From assembly GCA_035760645.1 (NCBI GenBank), contig DASTSO010000158.1, positions 1 to 21,105 of the forward strand: a DNA stretch of 21,105 nucleotides. Direction: 5' to 3'. Of this stretch, positions 1 through 8,758 are shown one piece after another. The notes below the pieces were generated by a model, which made no database searches, had not been told where the DNA came from, and worked only from the letters and a program-made list of their open reading frames with translations. Positions within the stretch are counted from its first letter, which is position 1, and each line of letters begins with the position of its first letter. Origin of the DNA: DASSTY01 sp035760645 (GTDB lineage: Bacteria > Gemmatimonadota > Gemmatimonadetes > Gemmatimonadales > GWC2-71-9). Both the position numbers and the translations under genes were made by a program.

Positions 1-1445
<1,445 letters not shown>

Positions 1446-1455
1446 ACGGGGGCGG

Positions 1456-1484
1456 AGTGTCGTGCCCCGGCCGCGCGGTGTCAA
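1456..1484 (-). promoter_or_regulatory. Probable sigma-70-type promoter of prfC
   Basis: On the minus strand a perfect -35 TTGACA (1484-1479) is followed after exactly 17 nt by GACACT (1461-1456). That hexamer keeps the A2, A4 and T6 positions of the -10 consensus. Only 10 nt (CCGCCCCCGT) separate it from the prfC ATG, so transcription would begin 0-4 nt before the start codon, giving an almost leaderless message. The -35 and spacer are strong; the -10 is imperfect. Confidence 0.6.
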
Positions 1485-1522
1485 CCCCGCGGCTCTTCCG
1501 GGATTCCGTAGCGCAGCGCACA

Positions 1523-1549
1523 TTGGACGATTCCCGTCAGATATATGCT
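1523..1549 (+). promoter_or_regulatory. Candidate promoter of the methyltransferase gene
   Basis: TTGGAC (1523-1528) and TATGCT (1544-1549) lie in an AT-richer patch 37 nt before the methyltransferase ATG. The spacer of 15 nt is short, so the -35 assignment is doubtful; the TATATGCT patch itself is the most convincing -10 in this 140-bp divergent intergenic region. The leader left over is about 30 nt and includes a ribosome binding site. Confidence 0.35.
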
Positions 1550-1585
1550 TGGGGCAGTGGCTACCCCTGACCGAGGAGAGTGTTG

Positions 1586-2809
1586 ATGGCCGTCACCACC
1601 GAGCGTCGTGCCCGCGCCTGGGCCGACCTTCCACCAGACGCCATGACGCAGGTGCTGGAGCAGAGCCAGTGGATCGGATGGCGGCAGGCGCTGGACAGCG
1701 TGGCCGGCGCGGGCTCGCCGTTTGCCCGACGGCTGGGGAACCTGGGCCTCGGCACCTGGCACATGCTGCTCCTGGCGCCCCGGACCGCCCGGGCGCTGGA
1801 TGTGGGCTGCGGCTACGGCTCCCTCAGCCTCGGCCTGGCCGAGTATTACCGGGAGGCGGTCGGGATCGAGCCGCTCGAGCAACGGGTGAGCTTCGCGGCG
1901 CTCCGTGCACGGCAGGAGGGTTCGCCCGCGGCCTTCCTCCAGGGTGGCGGGCACGACCTGCCGTTCGAGGACGGGAGCTTCGGGCTGGTCACGATGAACG
2001 GGGTCCTGGAATGGGCGGCGCTCTTTCGAGAGGGCCCGCCCGAGGCGCTGCAGGTGTCGATGCTGCGGGAGGCGCGCCGCGTGCTCCGCCCCGACGGCCA
2101 CGTCGCCGTGGCGATCGAGAACCGCTTTGCGCTCGAGACGCTGCTGGGGCTGCGCGATACCCACACCGGCCTCCACGGCGTGCCGGCCCTCCCGCGTGCC
2201 GTAGCCGATCGGGTGATGCGCTGGCGGAAGGGCGAGCCGTACCGCACCTATCTCTACAGTCGCCGCGGCTATGAGCGTCTGCTCCACCGTGCCGGCTACG
2301 CGCACGTCCGTGTGCTCGACTTGGTTTCGAGCTACAACGACTACGACTTCATCGTCGATCCGCGCGACGCGGCGAGCTACCGCTTCCTCTATCGGCATGG
2401 CCTGGTCTCGGCTTTCTACCCGCCCGCGGGCCGGGCGCGCGGCTGGCTGAGCCACGCGGCCCCCCGCCTGCTCGGCGAGGTGAGCTACGCCTACCTCGTC
2501 ATCGGCAGCCGCGGAGGGCCCACTGCGCTCGAAACGGGACACCATCTCTGGCATGCCCTCCGCGGCTGGGGTATCGAGCCGGGCCGATACCGCTTCGCCT
2601 GTCGCGGGGCGCGGCCCAACGAGCTCGCGATCGTCTGCCATGATGGCACCCACGTGCGCACCCTGGTCGAGCTGGGCGATGGCATCGCCGACGCCGGGCG
2701 GCCCTCGCTCCTGCCGGAGCGGATCCACCGGCGCCTCACGGGGGGCCTCGCCCCCTGGAAGACGGGCCGGGTCTTCGGCACCCGCTGCCGGGTCTGGCGG
2801 ATGCCCTGA
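1586..2809 (+). CDS. Class I SAM-dependent methyltransferase with unassigned C-terminal region
   Basis: A 407-residue protein with a Rossmann-type methyltransferase domain in the first half: SAM-binding motif I LDVGCGYGS (71-79), an acidic residue ending strand 2 (E95), the strand-4 motif FGLVTMNGVLEW (132-143), and the post-motif ARRVLRPDGHVAVAIENR (163-180). The second half (about residues 185-407) includes a SYNDYDFIVDP stretch (249-259) that I cannot assign; it may position the acceptor. The substrate is unknown. I chose ATG 1586 because AGGAG (1574-1578) sits 7 nt upstream; an in-frame GTG at 1580 overlaps that site. There is no signal peptide or membrane segment, so it is probably cytoplasmic. 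It stands alone between prfC and tRNA-Asn, ending at a strong terminator. Some stretches have lower GC than the neighbours (for example around 2281-2340), which could mean transfer but is weak evidence. Confidence 0.85.
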   Translation: MAVTTERRARAWADLPPDAMTQVLEQSQWIGWRQALDSVAGAGSPFARRLGNLGLGTWHMLLLAPRTARALDVGCGYGSLSLGLAEYYREAVGIEPLEQRVSFAALRARQEGSPAAFLQGGGHDLPFEDGSFGLVTMNGVLEWAALFREGPPEALQVSMLREARRVLRPDGHVAVAIENRFALETLLGLRDTHTGLHGVPALPRAVADRVMRWRKGEPYRTYLYSRRGYERLLHRAGYAHVRVLDLVSSYNDYDFIVDPRDAASYRFLYRHGLVSAFYPPAGRARGWLSHAAPRLLGEVSYAYLVIGSRGGPTALETGHHLWHALRGWGIEPGRYRFACRGARPNELAIVCHDGTHVRTLVELGDGIADAGRPSLLPERIHRRLTGGLAPWKTGRVFGTRCRVWRMP

Positions 2810-2838
2810 TGCCGGCGGCGGCGGGCGGATCGAATGCG

Positions 2839-2871
2839 AAAAGGCCGCCGTCCACTGGACGGCGGCCTTTT
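2839..2871. terminator. Bidirectional rho-independent terminator
   Basis: A perfect 11-bp GC-rich stem (2843-2853 with 2857-2867) around a 3-nt loop, with AAAA on the left (2839-2842) and TTTT on the right (2868-2871). It therefore works in both directions. It lies 29 nt after the methyltransferase stop on the plus strand and about 21 nt after the 3' end of tRNA-Asn on the minus strand. Confidence 0.9.
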
Positions 2872-2892
2872 CATGCTCGTGTCGTCTGTCAG

Positions 2893-2965
2893 CTCCCGAG
2901 GAGGGACTCGAACCCCCGACCCGCTGATTAACAGTCAGCTGCTCTACCGGCTGAGCTACTCGGGA
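2893..2965 (-). tRNA. tRNA-Asn (anticodon GTT)
   Basis: The minus strand folds as a full cloverleaf: acceptor TCCCGAG pairs with CTCGGGA, D arm GCTC/GAGC, anticodon arm CTGAC/GTCAG-type stem enclosing the GTT anticodon (loop TGTTAAT), and a T arm with the GTTCGAGTC loop region. The discriminator is G and the 3' CCA is not encoded. It is transcribed from its own promoter at 2982-3010 and followed by the bidirectional terminator. Confidence 0.95.
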
Positions 2966-2981
2966 AGGCGGAGCGGCGGTA

Positions 2982-3010
2982 AGAATAGCCGGGGGGTCGG
3001 GCGAAATCAA
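2982..3010 (-). promoter_or_regulatory. Promoter of tRNA-Asn
   Basis: On the minus strand TTGATT (3010-3005), a 17-nt spacer, then TATTCT (2987-2982). Transcription would begin about 7-10 nt before the mature tRNA 5' end at 2965. Both hexamers match four of six consensus positions and the spacing is ideal. Confidence 0.75.
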
Positions 3011-3251
3011 GGCGGACTCCACCGCCGTTCACCCCCGGGCCAAGCCGCGCGCAGGGCGCGAGTTAGCACCCCAAGCCCCGCGCCCGCAGCCCGCCGCCCC
3101 TGCCGCGCCGATCCCGCCGGGCGGCCGGGCAATCCGCACCCGCGAGTGAAGCTTTCTTCACCCCCACCCTGCCCCTGCCCATAACCCGCGCCAGCTACGA
3201 TTGGGCGTCGCCGTCCGACCCCGGTCACGCTTTCGCACAGGCAGGCGCAGC
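3011..3251 (+). other. Noncoding leader region upstream of the porin gene
   Basis: About 240 bases without a convincing gene. A TACGAT hexamer (3196-3201) fits the TAnnnT form of -10 boxes seen elsewhere in the window and would give a leader of about 45 nt, but no good -35 lies at 17 nt. The 3140-3190 stretch holds GAAGCTTTCTTC, a short partly symmetrical AT-richer patch followed by pyrimidine-rich sequence. I see no clear terminator, RNA or riboswitch here. Confidence 0.3.
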
Positions 3252-4733
3252 ATGTCGTTCCCGCTCTCGACCTTCCCCCGGCGCTCCGCCGCTGCCGGCT
3301 TCGCCGGCCGCGCGGCCGCGGTGCTCGGTGCGCTCGCCGCACTCGCCCCGGCCGTACCCCTCGCGGCGCAGACCGCGCCGGGCGCGCCGGGCGCGCCGGG
3401 TCGCCCGCCCGCGTTCCAGCCGCTCCGCTTCGACGAGGACTGGTCGGCGCCACCCGCCGCGGAGGCGCTCGAGAGCGATCCGCTCCTGCGCGTGAAGCAC
3501 ATCGGCTTCGCGCGCGCGGGCGACGTGTACCTCAGCGTCGGCGGCCACGTGCGCGAGCGCGCGGAGGCGGTGCGTCACTTCGGCCTCGACGCGACGCCGG
3601 GGCGCAACGACGGCTATCTCCTCTCGCGCGTCTACGCCCACGGCGATCTGCACCTGGGCTCGCACCTGCGCGTCTTCGTCGAGGGCAAGCGCGCCGCCGC
3701 CACCTCGCGGACGCTGCCCGGCAGCCCGCGCCCGACCGACGTGGACCACATCGACCTGCAGAACGCCTTCGCCGACGTGACCGTCGGCGCGCGCGCGGCG
3801 CTCCAGGCGACGGCGCGGGTGGGCCGGCAGGAGATGGTCGTGGGCCGGGGCCGCCTCGTCGACATCGTGGACTGGGCCAACAACCGCACCATCTACCAGG
3901 GCGCGCGCGTGCGCCTCGCGCACGGGCCGCTCGCGCTCGACGCCTTCTGGGTGAATCCGGTGACGATGAGGATCGACGCCGGCAACGCGCGCGACACGCT
4001 CGCGCGCGCCTGGGGCGTCGCGCTGGGCCGCGGCGCGGGCACGGTGCGCAACTACGAGGCGTACGTCATCGCGTGGCGCGGCCCGCGCGCCTCGACGCCG
4101 CAGACGAGCGTGCACGAGAACCGCGTCACCGTGGGTCTGCGCGCGAAGACGCCGTTCGCCGCCGGCGTCGCGCTCGACGGCGAGCTCGGCCGCCAGGACG
4201 GCCGCGCGGGCACCGCGTCGATCGACGCCTGGTTCGCCGCCCTCGAGCTCACGCGCCCCTTCCCCACGGTCGCGACCACGCCCGTGCTCGTCGTCGGCCT
4301 CGACTGGGCGACCGGCGACCCGAACCCCGCGGACGGCGTCGCGCAGGGCTTCAGCACGCTGGTGAGCACCGGCCACGGCTTCCTGGGCGACGCCGATCTT
4401 CTCGGCCGCCGCAACCTGCTCGCACCCCACGTCGGCGTGACGGCGAGGCCGGCGCCGCCGCTCGCCCTCAAGGCGATGCTCTACGACTACCGCCGCGTGC
4501 GCACCGCCGACGGCGTCTACGGCAAGCCCGGCGCCCTCTTTCGCGCCGCCGGCGCCTCGACCGCGCGCCACGTCGGCACCGAGCTCGATCTCGGTGCCAG
4601 CTACAGGCTCGGCCGCCACCTCAAGCTCGACGCCGGCGTCTCCCGCTTCGCGCCCGGCGCCTTCCTCACCGAGACGAATCCCACCACGGCGGCGCTCACG
4701 TGGGGGTATCTGGGGACGACGTTCACGTTCTGA
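3252..4733 (+). CDS. Outer-membrane beta-barrel protein, alginate-export (AlgE) type
   Basis: A 493-residue exported protein. Residues 1-39 form a signal peptide (basic start with RR at 10-11, Ala/Leu core, PLAA before Q40), followed by a short APGAPGAPG linker. The mature part alternates short amphipathic strands with Asp/Gly turns and ends in a terminal Phe (GTTFTF), the classic C-terminal signature of outer-membrane barrels recognised by the BAM complex. Segments such as RVGRQEMVVGRGRLVD, WANNRTIYQGARV and VLVVGLDWATGDPNP resemble the alginate export family, in which such barrels export polysaccharide or act as a porin. No alginate genes are nearby, so the substrate is unknown. I start at ATG 3252 because the signal peptide begins there; a GTG-type extension to 3201 adds only an Arg-rich segment. 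The weak GGCAGG upstream is a poor ribosome site. The end of the gene contains the holB promoter. Confidence 0.82.
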   Translation: MSFPLSTFPRRSAAAGFAGRAAAVLGALAALAPAVPLAAQTAPGAPGAPGRPPAFQPLRFDEDWSAPPAAEALESDPLLRVKHIGFARAGDVYLSVGGHVRERAEAVRHFGLDATPGRNDGYLLSRVYAHGDLHLGSHLRVFVEGKRAAATSRTLPGSPRPTDVDHIDLQNAFADVTVGARAALQATARVGRQEMVVGRGRLVDIVDWANNRTIYQGARVRLAHGPLALDAFWVNPVTMRIDAGNARDTLARAWGVALGRGAGTVRNYEAYVIAWRGPRASTPQTSVHENRVTVGLRAKTPFAAGVALDGELGRQDGRAGTASIDAWFAALELTRPFPTVATTPVLVVGLDWATGDPNPADGVAQGFSTLVSTGHGFLGDADLLGRRNLLAPHVGVTARPAPPLALKAMLYDYRRVRTADGVYGKPGALFRAAGASTARHVGTELDLGASYRLGRHLKLDAGVSRFAPGAFLTETNPTTAALTWGYLGTTFTF

Positions 4734-4750
4734 GGGGGCGGGCCTATCTT
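4722..4750 (+). promoter_or_regulatory. Probable promoter of holB-moaC, leaderless
   Basis: TTCACG (4722-4727), a 17-nt spacer, then TATCTT (4745-4750). The -35 lies inside the last codons of the porin gene. Only 6 nt (TCCCCC) separate the -10 from the holB ATG at 4757, so the expected transcription start falls on the A of the start codon; no Shine-Dalgarno could exist on such a message. Confidence 0.6.
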
Positions 4751-4756
4751 TCCCCC

Positions 4757-5866
4757 ATGCCCCTCCTCCCCGTTCTCGGCCACCACGACGCCCGCCAGCG
4801 CCTCGGGCAGGCGGTGCGCGCCGACCGGCTGCCGCAGGTGCTCGTGCTCGCGGGGCCCGCGGGCGTCGGCCGGCAGCGGCTCGCGCTCTGGCTCGCGCAG
4901 CGCGTCTTCTGCGAGCGGCCCGGCGCGGACGACGAGCCCTGCGGCGCGTGTCGCGCCTGCCGGCTCGTGCTCGACCTCGCGCATCCCGATCTCCACTGGT
5001 TCGTGCCGATCCCCCGCCCCAAGGCGGGCGAGTCCGACAAGATGGTGGACGAGGCGGCGGAGACGCTCGCCACGGTGATGGCCGAGCGACGCGCACAGCC
5101 GCTGTGGAGCGCGGCCGACGGGATGGCGAGTCACGGGGTGGCGAGCGTGCGGCTCCTGCAGCGGCGGGCGGCGCTCACCTCCGTCGAGGGCGGCCGCAAG
5201 ATCTTCCTCGTGGGCGACGCGGAGCGGCTCGTGCCGCAGGAGTCGAGTCAGGAGGCGGCGAACGCGCTGCTCAAGCTGCTCGAGGAGCCGCCCGCCGACA
5301 CGCTCTTCATTCTCACGACGACCGACGTGCGGCGGCTGCTGCCCACGATCCGCTCGCGCGCCGTGCCGCTCCGGCTCGGTCGCCTCGGCGACGCGGAGGT
5401 GCGCGAGTTTCTCACGACCCACGCCGCGCCGCTCCGGAAGACCGCGCTGTCGGCCGCCGAGATCGACGAGCGGGTGCACGCGGCCGACGGCGCGATCGGC
5501 GTCGCGCTCGCGGGGGGCGAGGAGGCGGGGGGCGCCCAGCAGGCCGCGGCCGCACTGCTCGAGGCGGTGCTCGCGGGGCCCGGGCCCCGGCTCGAGCGCG
5601 CGCTCAAGCAGAACCCGTTCGCCGCCCGCGGCGACTTCAGCGCGATGCTGGACGCCCTCGCCGACACGCTGGGCGAAGCGGCCCGCGCCGCCATGGGCGA
5701 GCGCGCCCGCCGCCCGCTGCCGCGCGCGCTCCAGGAGCCGCGCGACCCGGCCGCGCTCCTCGACGCGATCGACCGCGTCGCCGCGGCGCGCGAGGCGGCG
5801 GCAGGCAACGTCAATCCCCAGCTCCTGCTGGCCGTCCTGGGCCAGCAGCTCGCGGAGGTGCTGTGA
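4757..5866 (+). CDS. holB: DNA polymerase III subunit delta' (clamp loader)
   Basis: A 369-residue AAA+ protein of the clamp loader that loads the beta sliding clamp at the replication fork. The P-loop region GPAGVGRQRLA (33-43) is degenerate: the Walker A Lys and Thr are replaced by R39 and Q40, in keeping with delta' being a non-ATP-binding subunit. A four-cysteine zinc module (C52, C62, C65, C68) follows. ANALLKLLEEPPADTLFILTT (168-188) and IRSRAVPLRL (198-207) are family hallmarks, although the usual Cys of the SRC motif is Ala here. A helical C-terminal collar domain closes the protein. The degenerate P-loop argues against DnaX. The start at ATG 4757 has no ribosome site but a promoter 6 nt upstream. 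The stop overlaps the moaC start (GTGA). Confidence 0.9.
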   Translation: MPLLPVLGHHDARQRLGQAVRADRLPQVLVLAGPAGVGRQRLALWLAQRVFCERPGADDEPCGACRACRLVLDLAHPDLHWFVPIPRPKAGESDKMVDEAAETLATVMAERRAQPLWSAADGMASHGVASVRLLQRRAALTSVEGGRKIFLVGDAERLVPQESSQEAANALLKLLEEPPADTLFILTTTDVRRLLPTIRSRAVPLRLGRLGDAEVREFLTTHAAPLRKTALSAAEIDERVHAADGAIGVALAGGEEAGGAQQAAAALLEAVLAGPGPRLERALKQNPFAARGDFSAMLDALADTLGEAARAAMGERARRPLPRALQEPRDPAALLDAIDRVAAAREAAAGNVNPQLLLAVLGQQLAEVL

Positions 5867-6363
5867 GCGAGGGCGAGACCGGGCGCCTCACGCACCTCGA
5901 CGCCGAGGGGCGCGCGCGGATGGTGGACGTCTCGGAGAAGCCGGTCACGGCGCGCACCGCGATCGCGGAGGGCGCGGTGCGGATGTCGCGGGAGGCCTAC
6001 GCGCTGGTGGCCGCGCACGGCGTGAAGAAGGGCGACGTGCTCGCCGTCGCGGAGCTCGCCGGCGTGATGGGCGCGAAGCGCACGGGCGAGCTGATTCCGC
6101 TCTGCCATCCGCTCGCCCTCGACCAGGTCGAGGTGCGCGCGCGGCTCGACGCGGCGCTGCCCGGCGTGCGGCTCGAGGCCACCGCGCGCACGAGCGGCCG
6201 TACCGGCGTGGAGATGGAGGCGCTGACCGCGGTGACGATCGCGGCCCTCACCGTCTACGACATGGTGAAGGCTGTGGACCGCGCGATGAGCATCGAGGCG
6301 GTGCGACTCGTCGCGAAGACCGGCGGCACCCGCGGCGACTGGCGCCTCAGGCCGGAATCCTGA
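5863..6363 (+). CDS. moaC: Cyclic pyranopterin monophosphate synthase MoaC
   Basis: MoaC carries out the second half of the first step of molybdenum cofactor synthesis, turning the MoaA product into cyclic pyranopterin monophosphate. The 166 residues are close to the usual length of about 160. Signatures present: LIPLCHPLALDQ (78-88), SGRTGVEMEALTAVTIAALT (111-130) and YDMVKAVDR (132-140) with D133 and K136 in the positions of the catalytic Asp and Lys. The start is a GTG at 5863 overlapping the holB stop codon, with GGAGG (5854-5858) 4 nt upstream, so translation is probably coupled to holB. No other moa genes are in the window. The 3' end overlaps the end of the minus-strand lytic transglycosylase gene by 17 bp. 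Confidence 0.96.
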   Translation: MSEGETGRLTHLDAEGRARMVDVSEKPVTARTAIAEGAVRMSREAYALVAAHGVKKGDVLAVAELAGVMGAKRTGELIPLCHPLALDQVEVRARLDAALPGVRLEATARTSGRTGVEMEALTAVTIAALTVYDMVKAVDRAMSIEAVRLVAKTGGTRGDWRLRPES

Positions 6364-8416
6364 GGCGCTGCCCCACCTTCACCCGCGTCTTCCAGCTGAT
6401 GTGGTTCGCGGCGGCGAGGTCCTGCACCGACACGCCGTAGCGGTTCGCCACGCCCATCAGCGTCTCGCCCCGGCGCACGACGTGCGTCCGTCCCGCGGCC
6501 TTCGTGGCCGGCGGCTTCGCGGCGAGCTTCGTCGTGGCGCGCGCGGGCGCCGCCTTCTGGGCCGCCTTCGGCGCCGCCTTGGGGGCGGCCTTGGGAGCGG
6601 CCTTGGCCTTCGCGGGCGCCGCGTCGCGAGCCGCCTCCCGCGCGCGCGGGGCCGCGCCGCCCGGCGGGCTCACGCGCAGGCGCTGGCCGATGCGGATGTG
6701 CCCCGCCCGGCCGAGCCCGTTCCAGGTGCGCAGTTCCTTCTGGGAGATCTCGTAGCGCTGCGCGATGACGGAGACCGACTCGCCGCGCCGCACCGTGTGA
6801 TACAGCGGCGCGCCGCGCCGGCCCGCCGGGGCGGGATCGGCCACCGAACGGGCGACCACCGGGCTCACCACCCCGCCGGTCGGAATCACCAGGCGCATGC
6901 CCGCCTGCAGCCGCTTGCGGCCGCGCAGGCGGGAATTGGCGCGCACGATGTCGTTCTCGGGCACGCCGTAGGCCGCGGCGATGGTGCGCAGCGTCTCGCG
7001 CCGCCGCACCACGTGGGTCAGGAAGCTCACCCGCTTGCTCGGCGGCAGCTCCTCGTAGGCCGCGAGCGTGCGCTCGCCGCGCCCGACCGGCACCCGAACC
7101 ACCGAGCGCGCGTCCGGCGGGGTGATGAGCCGCAGGTACTGCGGATTGAGCTCGCGGATCGCCGTGAGCGTGGTGTCGCTGAGCCGGGCCACGATGTCGA
7201 GGCCGACCATCCCGCTCACGACCAGCGAGTCGTAGGCGATCGGCTTCACGCCCTCGGGCACGGTGAAGCCGTAGCGCCCGGGCTCCTTCGCGATGAGCGC
7301 CGCGGCAATGAGCTTCGGCACGTAGTCGCGGGTCTCCTGGTGCAGGAGCTCCGCGTCGTAGAGCCGGAAGAAGGTCGCGTCCGAGTAGAGCGGCGCCGAG
7401 GCGTTCTGCACCGCCGCCTCCGCGGCGGCGGAGTCCGCGGTGGCCACCGAGTCCTCCGCCGCGTCCGCCGCGTCCGCCGCGTCATCGCCCGCCGCGGTCG
7501 AGTCGTCCAGGGCCGTCGGCTCCTCGTCCACCGCCGGGTCGTCAGCCTCGGCGCCGCCGCCCAGCGCCGGCACCGGCAGCCGCTTCACCGTGCGCGAGAT
7601 GCGCCCGCCGCCGGCGTTGTAGGCCGCGGCCGCGAGGTAGAGCGAGCCGAACTGCTTGTAGAGCGCCGAGAGATAGCGCGAGGCGGCGATGGTCGCCTTC
7701 ATCGGGTCGCGACGGTCGTCCACCCAGCCGTCCACCCGCATGCCGAGCCCCTTGGCGGTGCCGCGCATGAACTGCCACATGCCGACGGCGTTCGCGCGGC
7801 TCACCGCCTGGTTCGACATCCCGCTCTCGATGAGCGCGAGATAGACCAGGTCGGTCGGCAGGCCCCGCTCCTTGAGCCGCTCGCGGATCATCGGCTCGTA
7901 TTTCGGCAGGCGGCCCAGCCAGATCTGGAAGCGCTCGTGGGCGGGGCCCTGGAAGAAGTCGAGCCAGTACTTCACCCGCTCGTGGTTGCCGTAGGTGGTG
8001 ACGTCGATGTCCCACGTGACGCTGCTCGTGGCGAGCTCGCTCGCCTCGTCCTTCACCCCGGCCGCGGCGTGCGGGGCGAGCGGCGCGCCGCGCCGCCGGG
8101 CGGCGGCGAGCGCCCGGCGGCCGGCGTCGGGGGCGTTGATCTGGTCGAGCACCGCGGCGTCGGCGGCGGAGTCGGCCTCGAGCCGCAGCTCGGCGGCGAT
8201 CTCGGCGTCGATGAGCGAATCGAGCACCGGGGCGGGCGGGATCCGGTCCTCGGGCGGGGTATCCACCGCCGCTCGCGAAACGGCAGGAGTCTTGGCGACA
8301 TCCGGTACTCCCCCCCGGGCTGTCCCCTGGGCGGGGGCCACGGCCGGAGCGGACGCGGGGCGACCCGCGCAGGCGGCCGCCACGGCGGCCAACAGGAGCA
8401 CCGAGTATCGCTTCAT
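6347..8416 (-). CDS. Membrane-bound lytic transglycosylase, MltD type, with three LysM domains
   Basis: A 689-residue probable lipoprotein that would cleave peptidoglycan glycan strands in the periplasm. The N-terminus MKRYSVLLLAAVAAAC suggests lipidation at C16, although the lipobox (AAAC) is weak. The SLT domain spans about 185-275: catalytic Glu in LIESGMSNQAVS (E197), GMWQFM (212-217) and AAAAYNAGGGRI (262-273). An acidic, Ala/Asp-rich segment (about 285-340) interrupts the domain before the RDYVPKLIAAALI part. Three LysM modules, which bind glycan, follow at 467-511, 538-582 and 644-688; the last two are joined by a Lys/Ala/Pro linker with KAAP repeats (602-625). The start at ATG 8416 has a GGGGAGG ribosome site and the lipoprotein signal; upstream in-frame sequence is not signal-like. 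This resembles MltD, but with an unusual insert. Confidence 0.92.
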   Translation of the reverse strand: MKRYSVLLLAAVAAACAGRPASAPAVAPAQGTARGGVPDVAKTPAVSRAAVDTPPEDRIPPAPVLDSLIDAEIAAELRLEADSAADAAVLDQINAPDAGRRALAAARRRGAPLAPHAAAGVKDEASELATSSVTWDIDVTTYGNHERVKYWLDFFQGPAHERFQIWLGRLPKYEPMIRERLKERGLPTDLVYLALIESGMSNQAVSRANAVGMWQFMRGTAKGLGMRVDGWVDDRRDPMKATIAASRYLSALYKQFGSLYLAAAAYNAGGGRISRTVKRLPVPALGGGAEADDPAVDEEPTALDDSTAAGDDAADAADAAEDSVATADSAAAEAAVQNASAPLYSDATFFRLYDAELLHQETRDYVPKLIAAALIAKEPGRYGFTVPEGVKPIAYDSLVVSGMVGLDIVARLSDTTLTAIRELNPQYLRLITPPDARSVVRVPVGRGERTLAAYEELPPSKRVSFLTHVVRRRETLRTIAAAYGVPENDIVRANSRLRGRKRLQAGMRLVIPTGGVVSPVVARSVADPAPAGRRGAPLYHTVRRGESVSVIAQRYEISQKELRTWNGLGRAGHIRIGQRLRVSPPGGAAPRAREAARDAAPAKAKAAPKAAPKAAPKAAQKAAPARATTKLAAKPPATKAAGRTHVVRRGETLMGVANRYGVSVQDLAAANHISWKTRVKVGQRLRIPA

Positions 8417-8758
8417 GGGATCCTCCCCGGCGGGCGGAACGGCCGTGCCCGGAGCCGGCGCCCTAAGGCGCGTTCCCGGGACGACTTGCGCCCCCGGCAC
8501 GACGGCCCGGAGACGTCCGGATGATGGGATGTGCCGCCGCACCCGGCACCGGGGGCGGCGGCGTGCCGCGGTCACACGAGTGGGTCGCGACGCCCGAGCG
8601 CCGGCCCGCGCGCGGAATGCAGCGGCCTGACCCCGGCCGGCAAAGCCAATTCCATGCCATCGGGGTCAGGCCGCCGTCAGCGGCAGCGGAAACGGGGCGA
8701 ATCTACTTGGGTCGGGGGTGGGGCGGAGCCGAGGAGAGACCGAAGGGGCGGCCGCCGC
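8417..8758. other. Intergenic region of about 340 bases with several inverted repeats
   Basis: No convincing gene. It separates the start of the lytic transglycosylase gene from the end of the 138-residue gene, both minus strand. It holds a small GCGCC/GGCGC hairpin (8458-8471), a longer hairpin with arms 8533-8540 and 8555-8562, and a 14-bp inverted repeat at 8622-8674. Any promoter for the transglycosylase gene should lie in the half nearest 8416, but I see no clear -35/-10 pair. Confidence 0.6.
8622..8674. repeat. Perfect 14-bp inverted repeat, possible REP- or MITE-like element
   Basis: GCGGCCTGACCCCG (8622-8635) is repeated as its exact reverse complement at 8661-8674, with a 25-nt spacer containing GGCAAAGCC and AATTCCATGCC. 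The spacer is less GC-rich than the surroundings. There is no T-tract, so it is not a classical terminator. The shape, in a gene desert, is reminiscent of REP/RAYT-associated hairpins or a short insertion remnant, but no second copy exists in this window. Confidence 0.5.

Noticed and set aside
2893..2965. tRNA-Asn as an integration site for a genomic island
   Set aside because: No integrase gene and no second copy of the tRNA 3' end were seen in the window; the neighbours on the 3' side end in a clean shared terminator.
1481..3022. 513-codon minus-strand open frame containing VAQPVEQLTVNQRVGG
   Set aside because: It is antisense to the methyltransferase gene, and the PVEQLTVNQRVGG part is simply the translation of the tRNA-Asn gene, a well-known spurious prediction.
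3252..3320. Twin-arginine (Tat) signal in the porin N-terminus
   Set aside because: RR occurs at residues 10-11 but the following SAAAGF does not fit the SRRxFLK pattern, and outer-membrane barrels use the Sec route.
3225..5096. 623-codon minus-strand frame
   Set aside because: Antisense to the porin and holB genes and almost entirely Arg/Ala/Gly; no plausible protein.
6565..6610. Short tandem repeats that could suggest a repeat array
   Set aside because: They encode the Lys/Ala/Pro linker between LysM domains in frame; units are short, imperfect and without spacers, so not CRISPR.
7450..7490. Tandem GCGTCCGCC-type units
   Set aside because: In-frame coding low complexity of the acidic insert in the transglycosylase, not an independent repeat element.
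6401..8524. 707-codon plus-strand open frame
   Set aside because: Antisense to the lytic transglycosylase gene; composition is Arg/His/Ala-rich with no recognisable domain.
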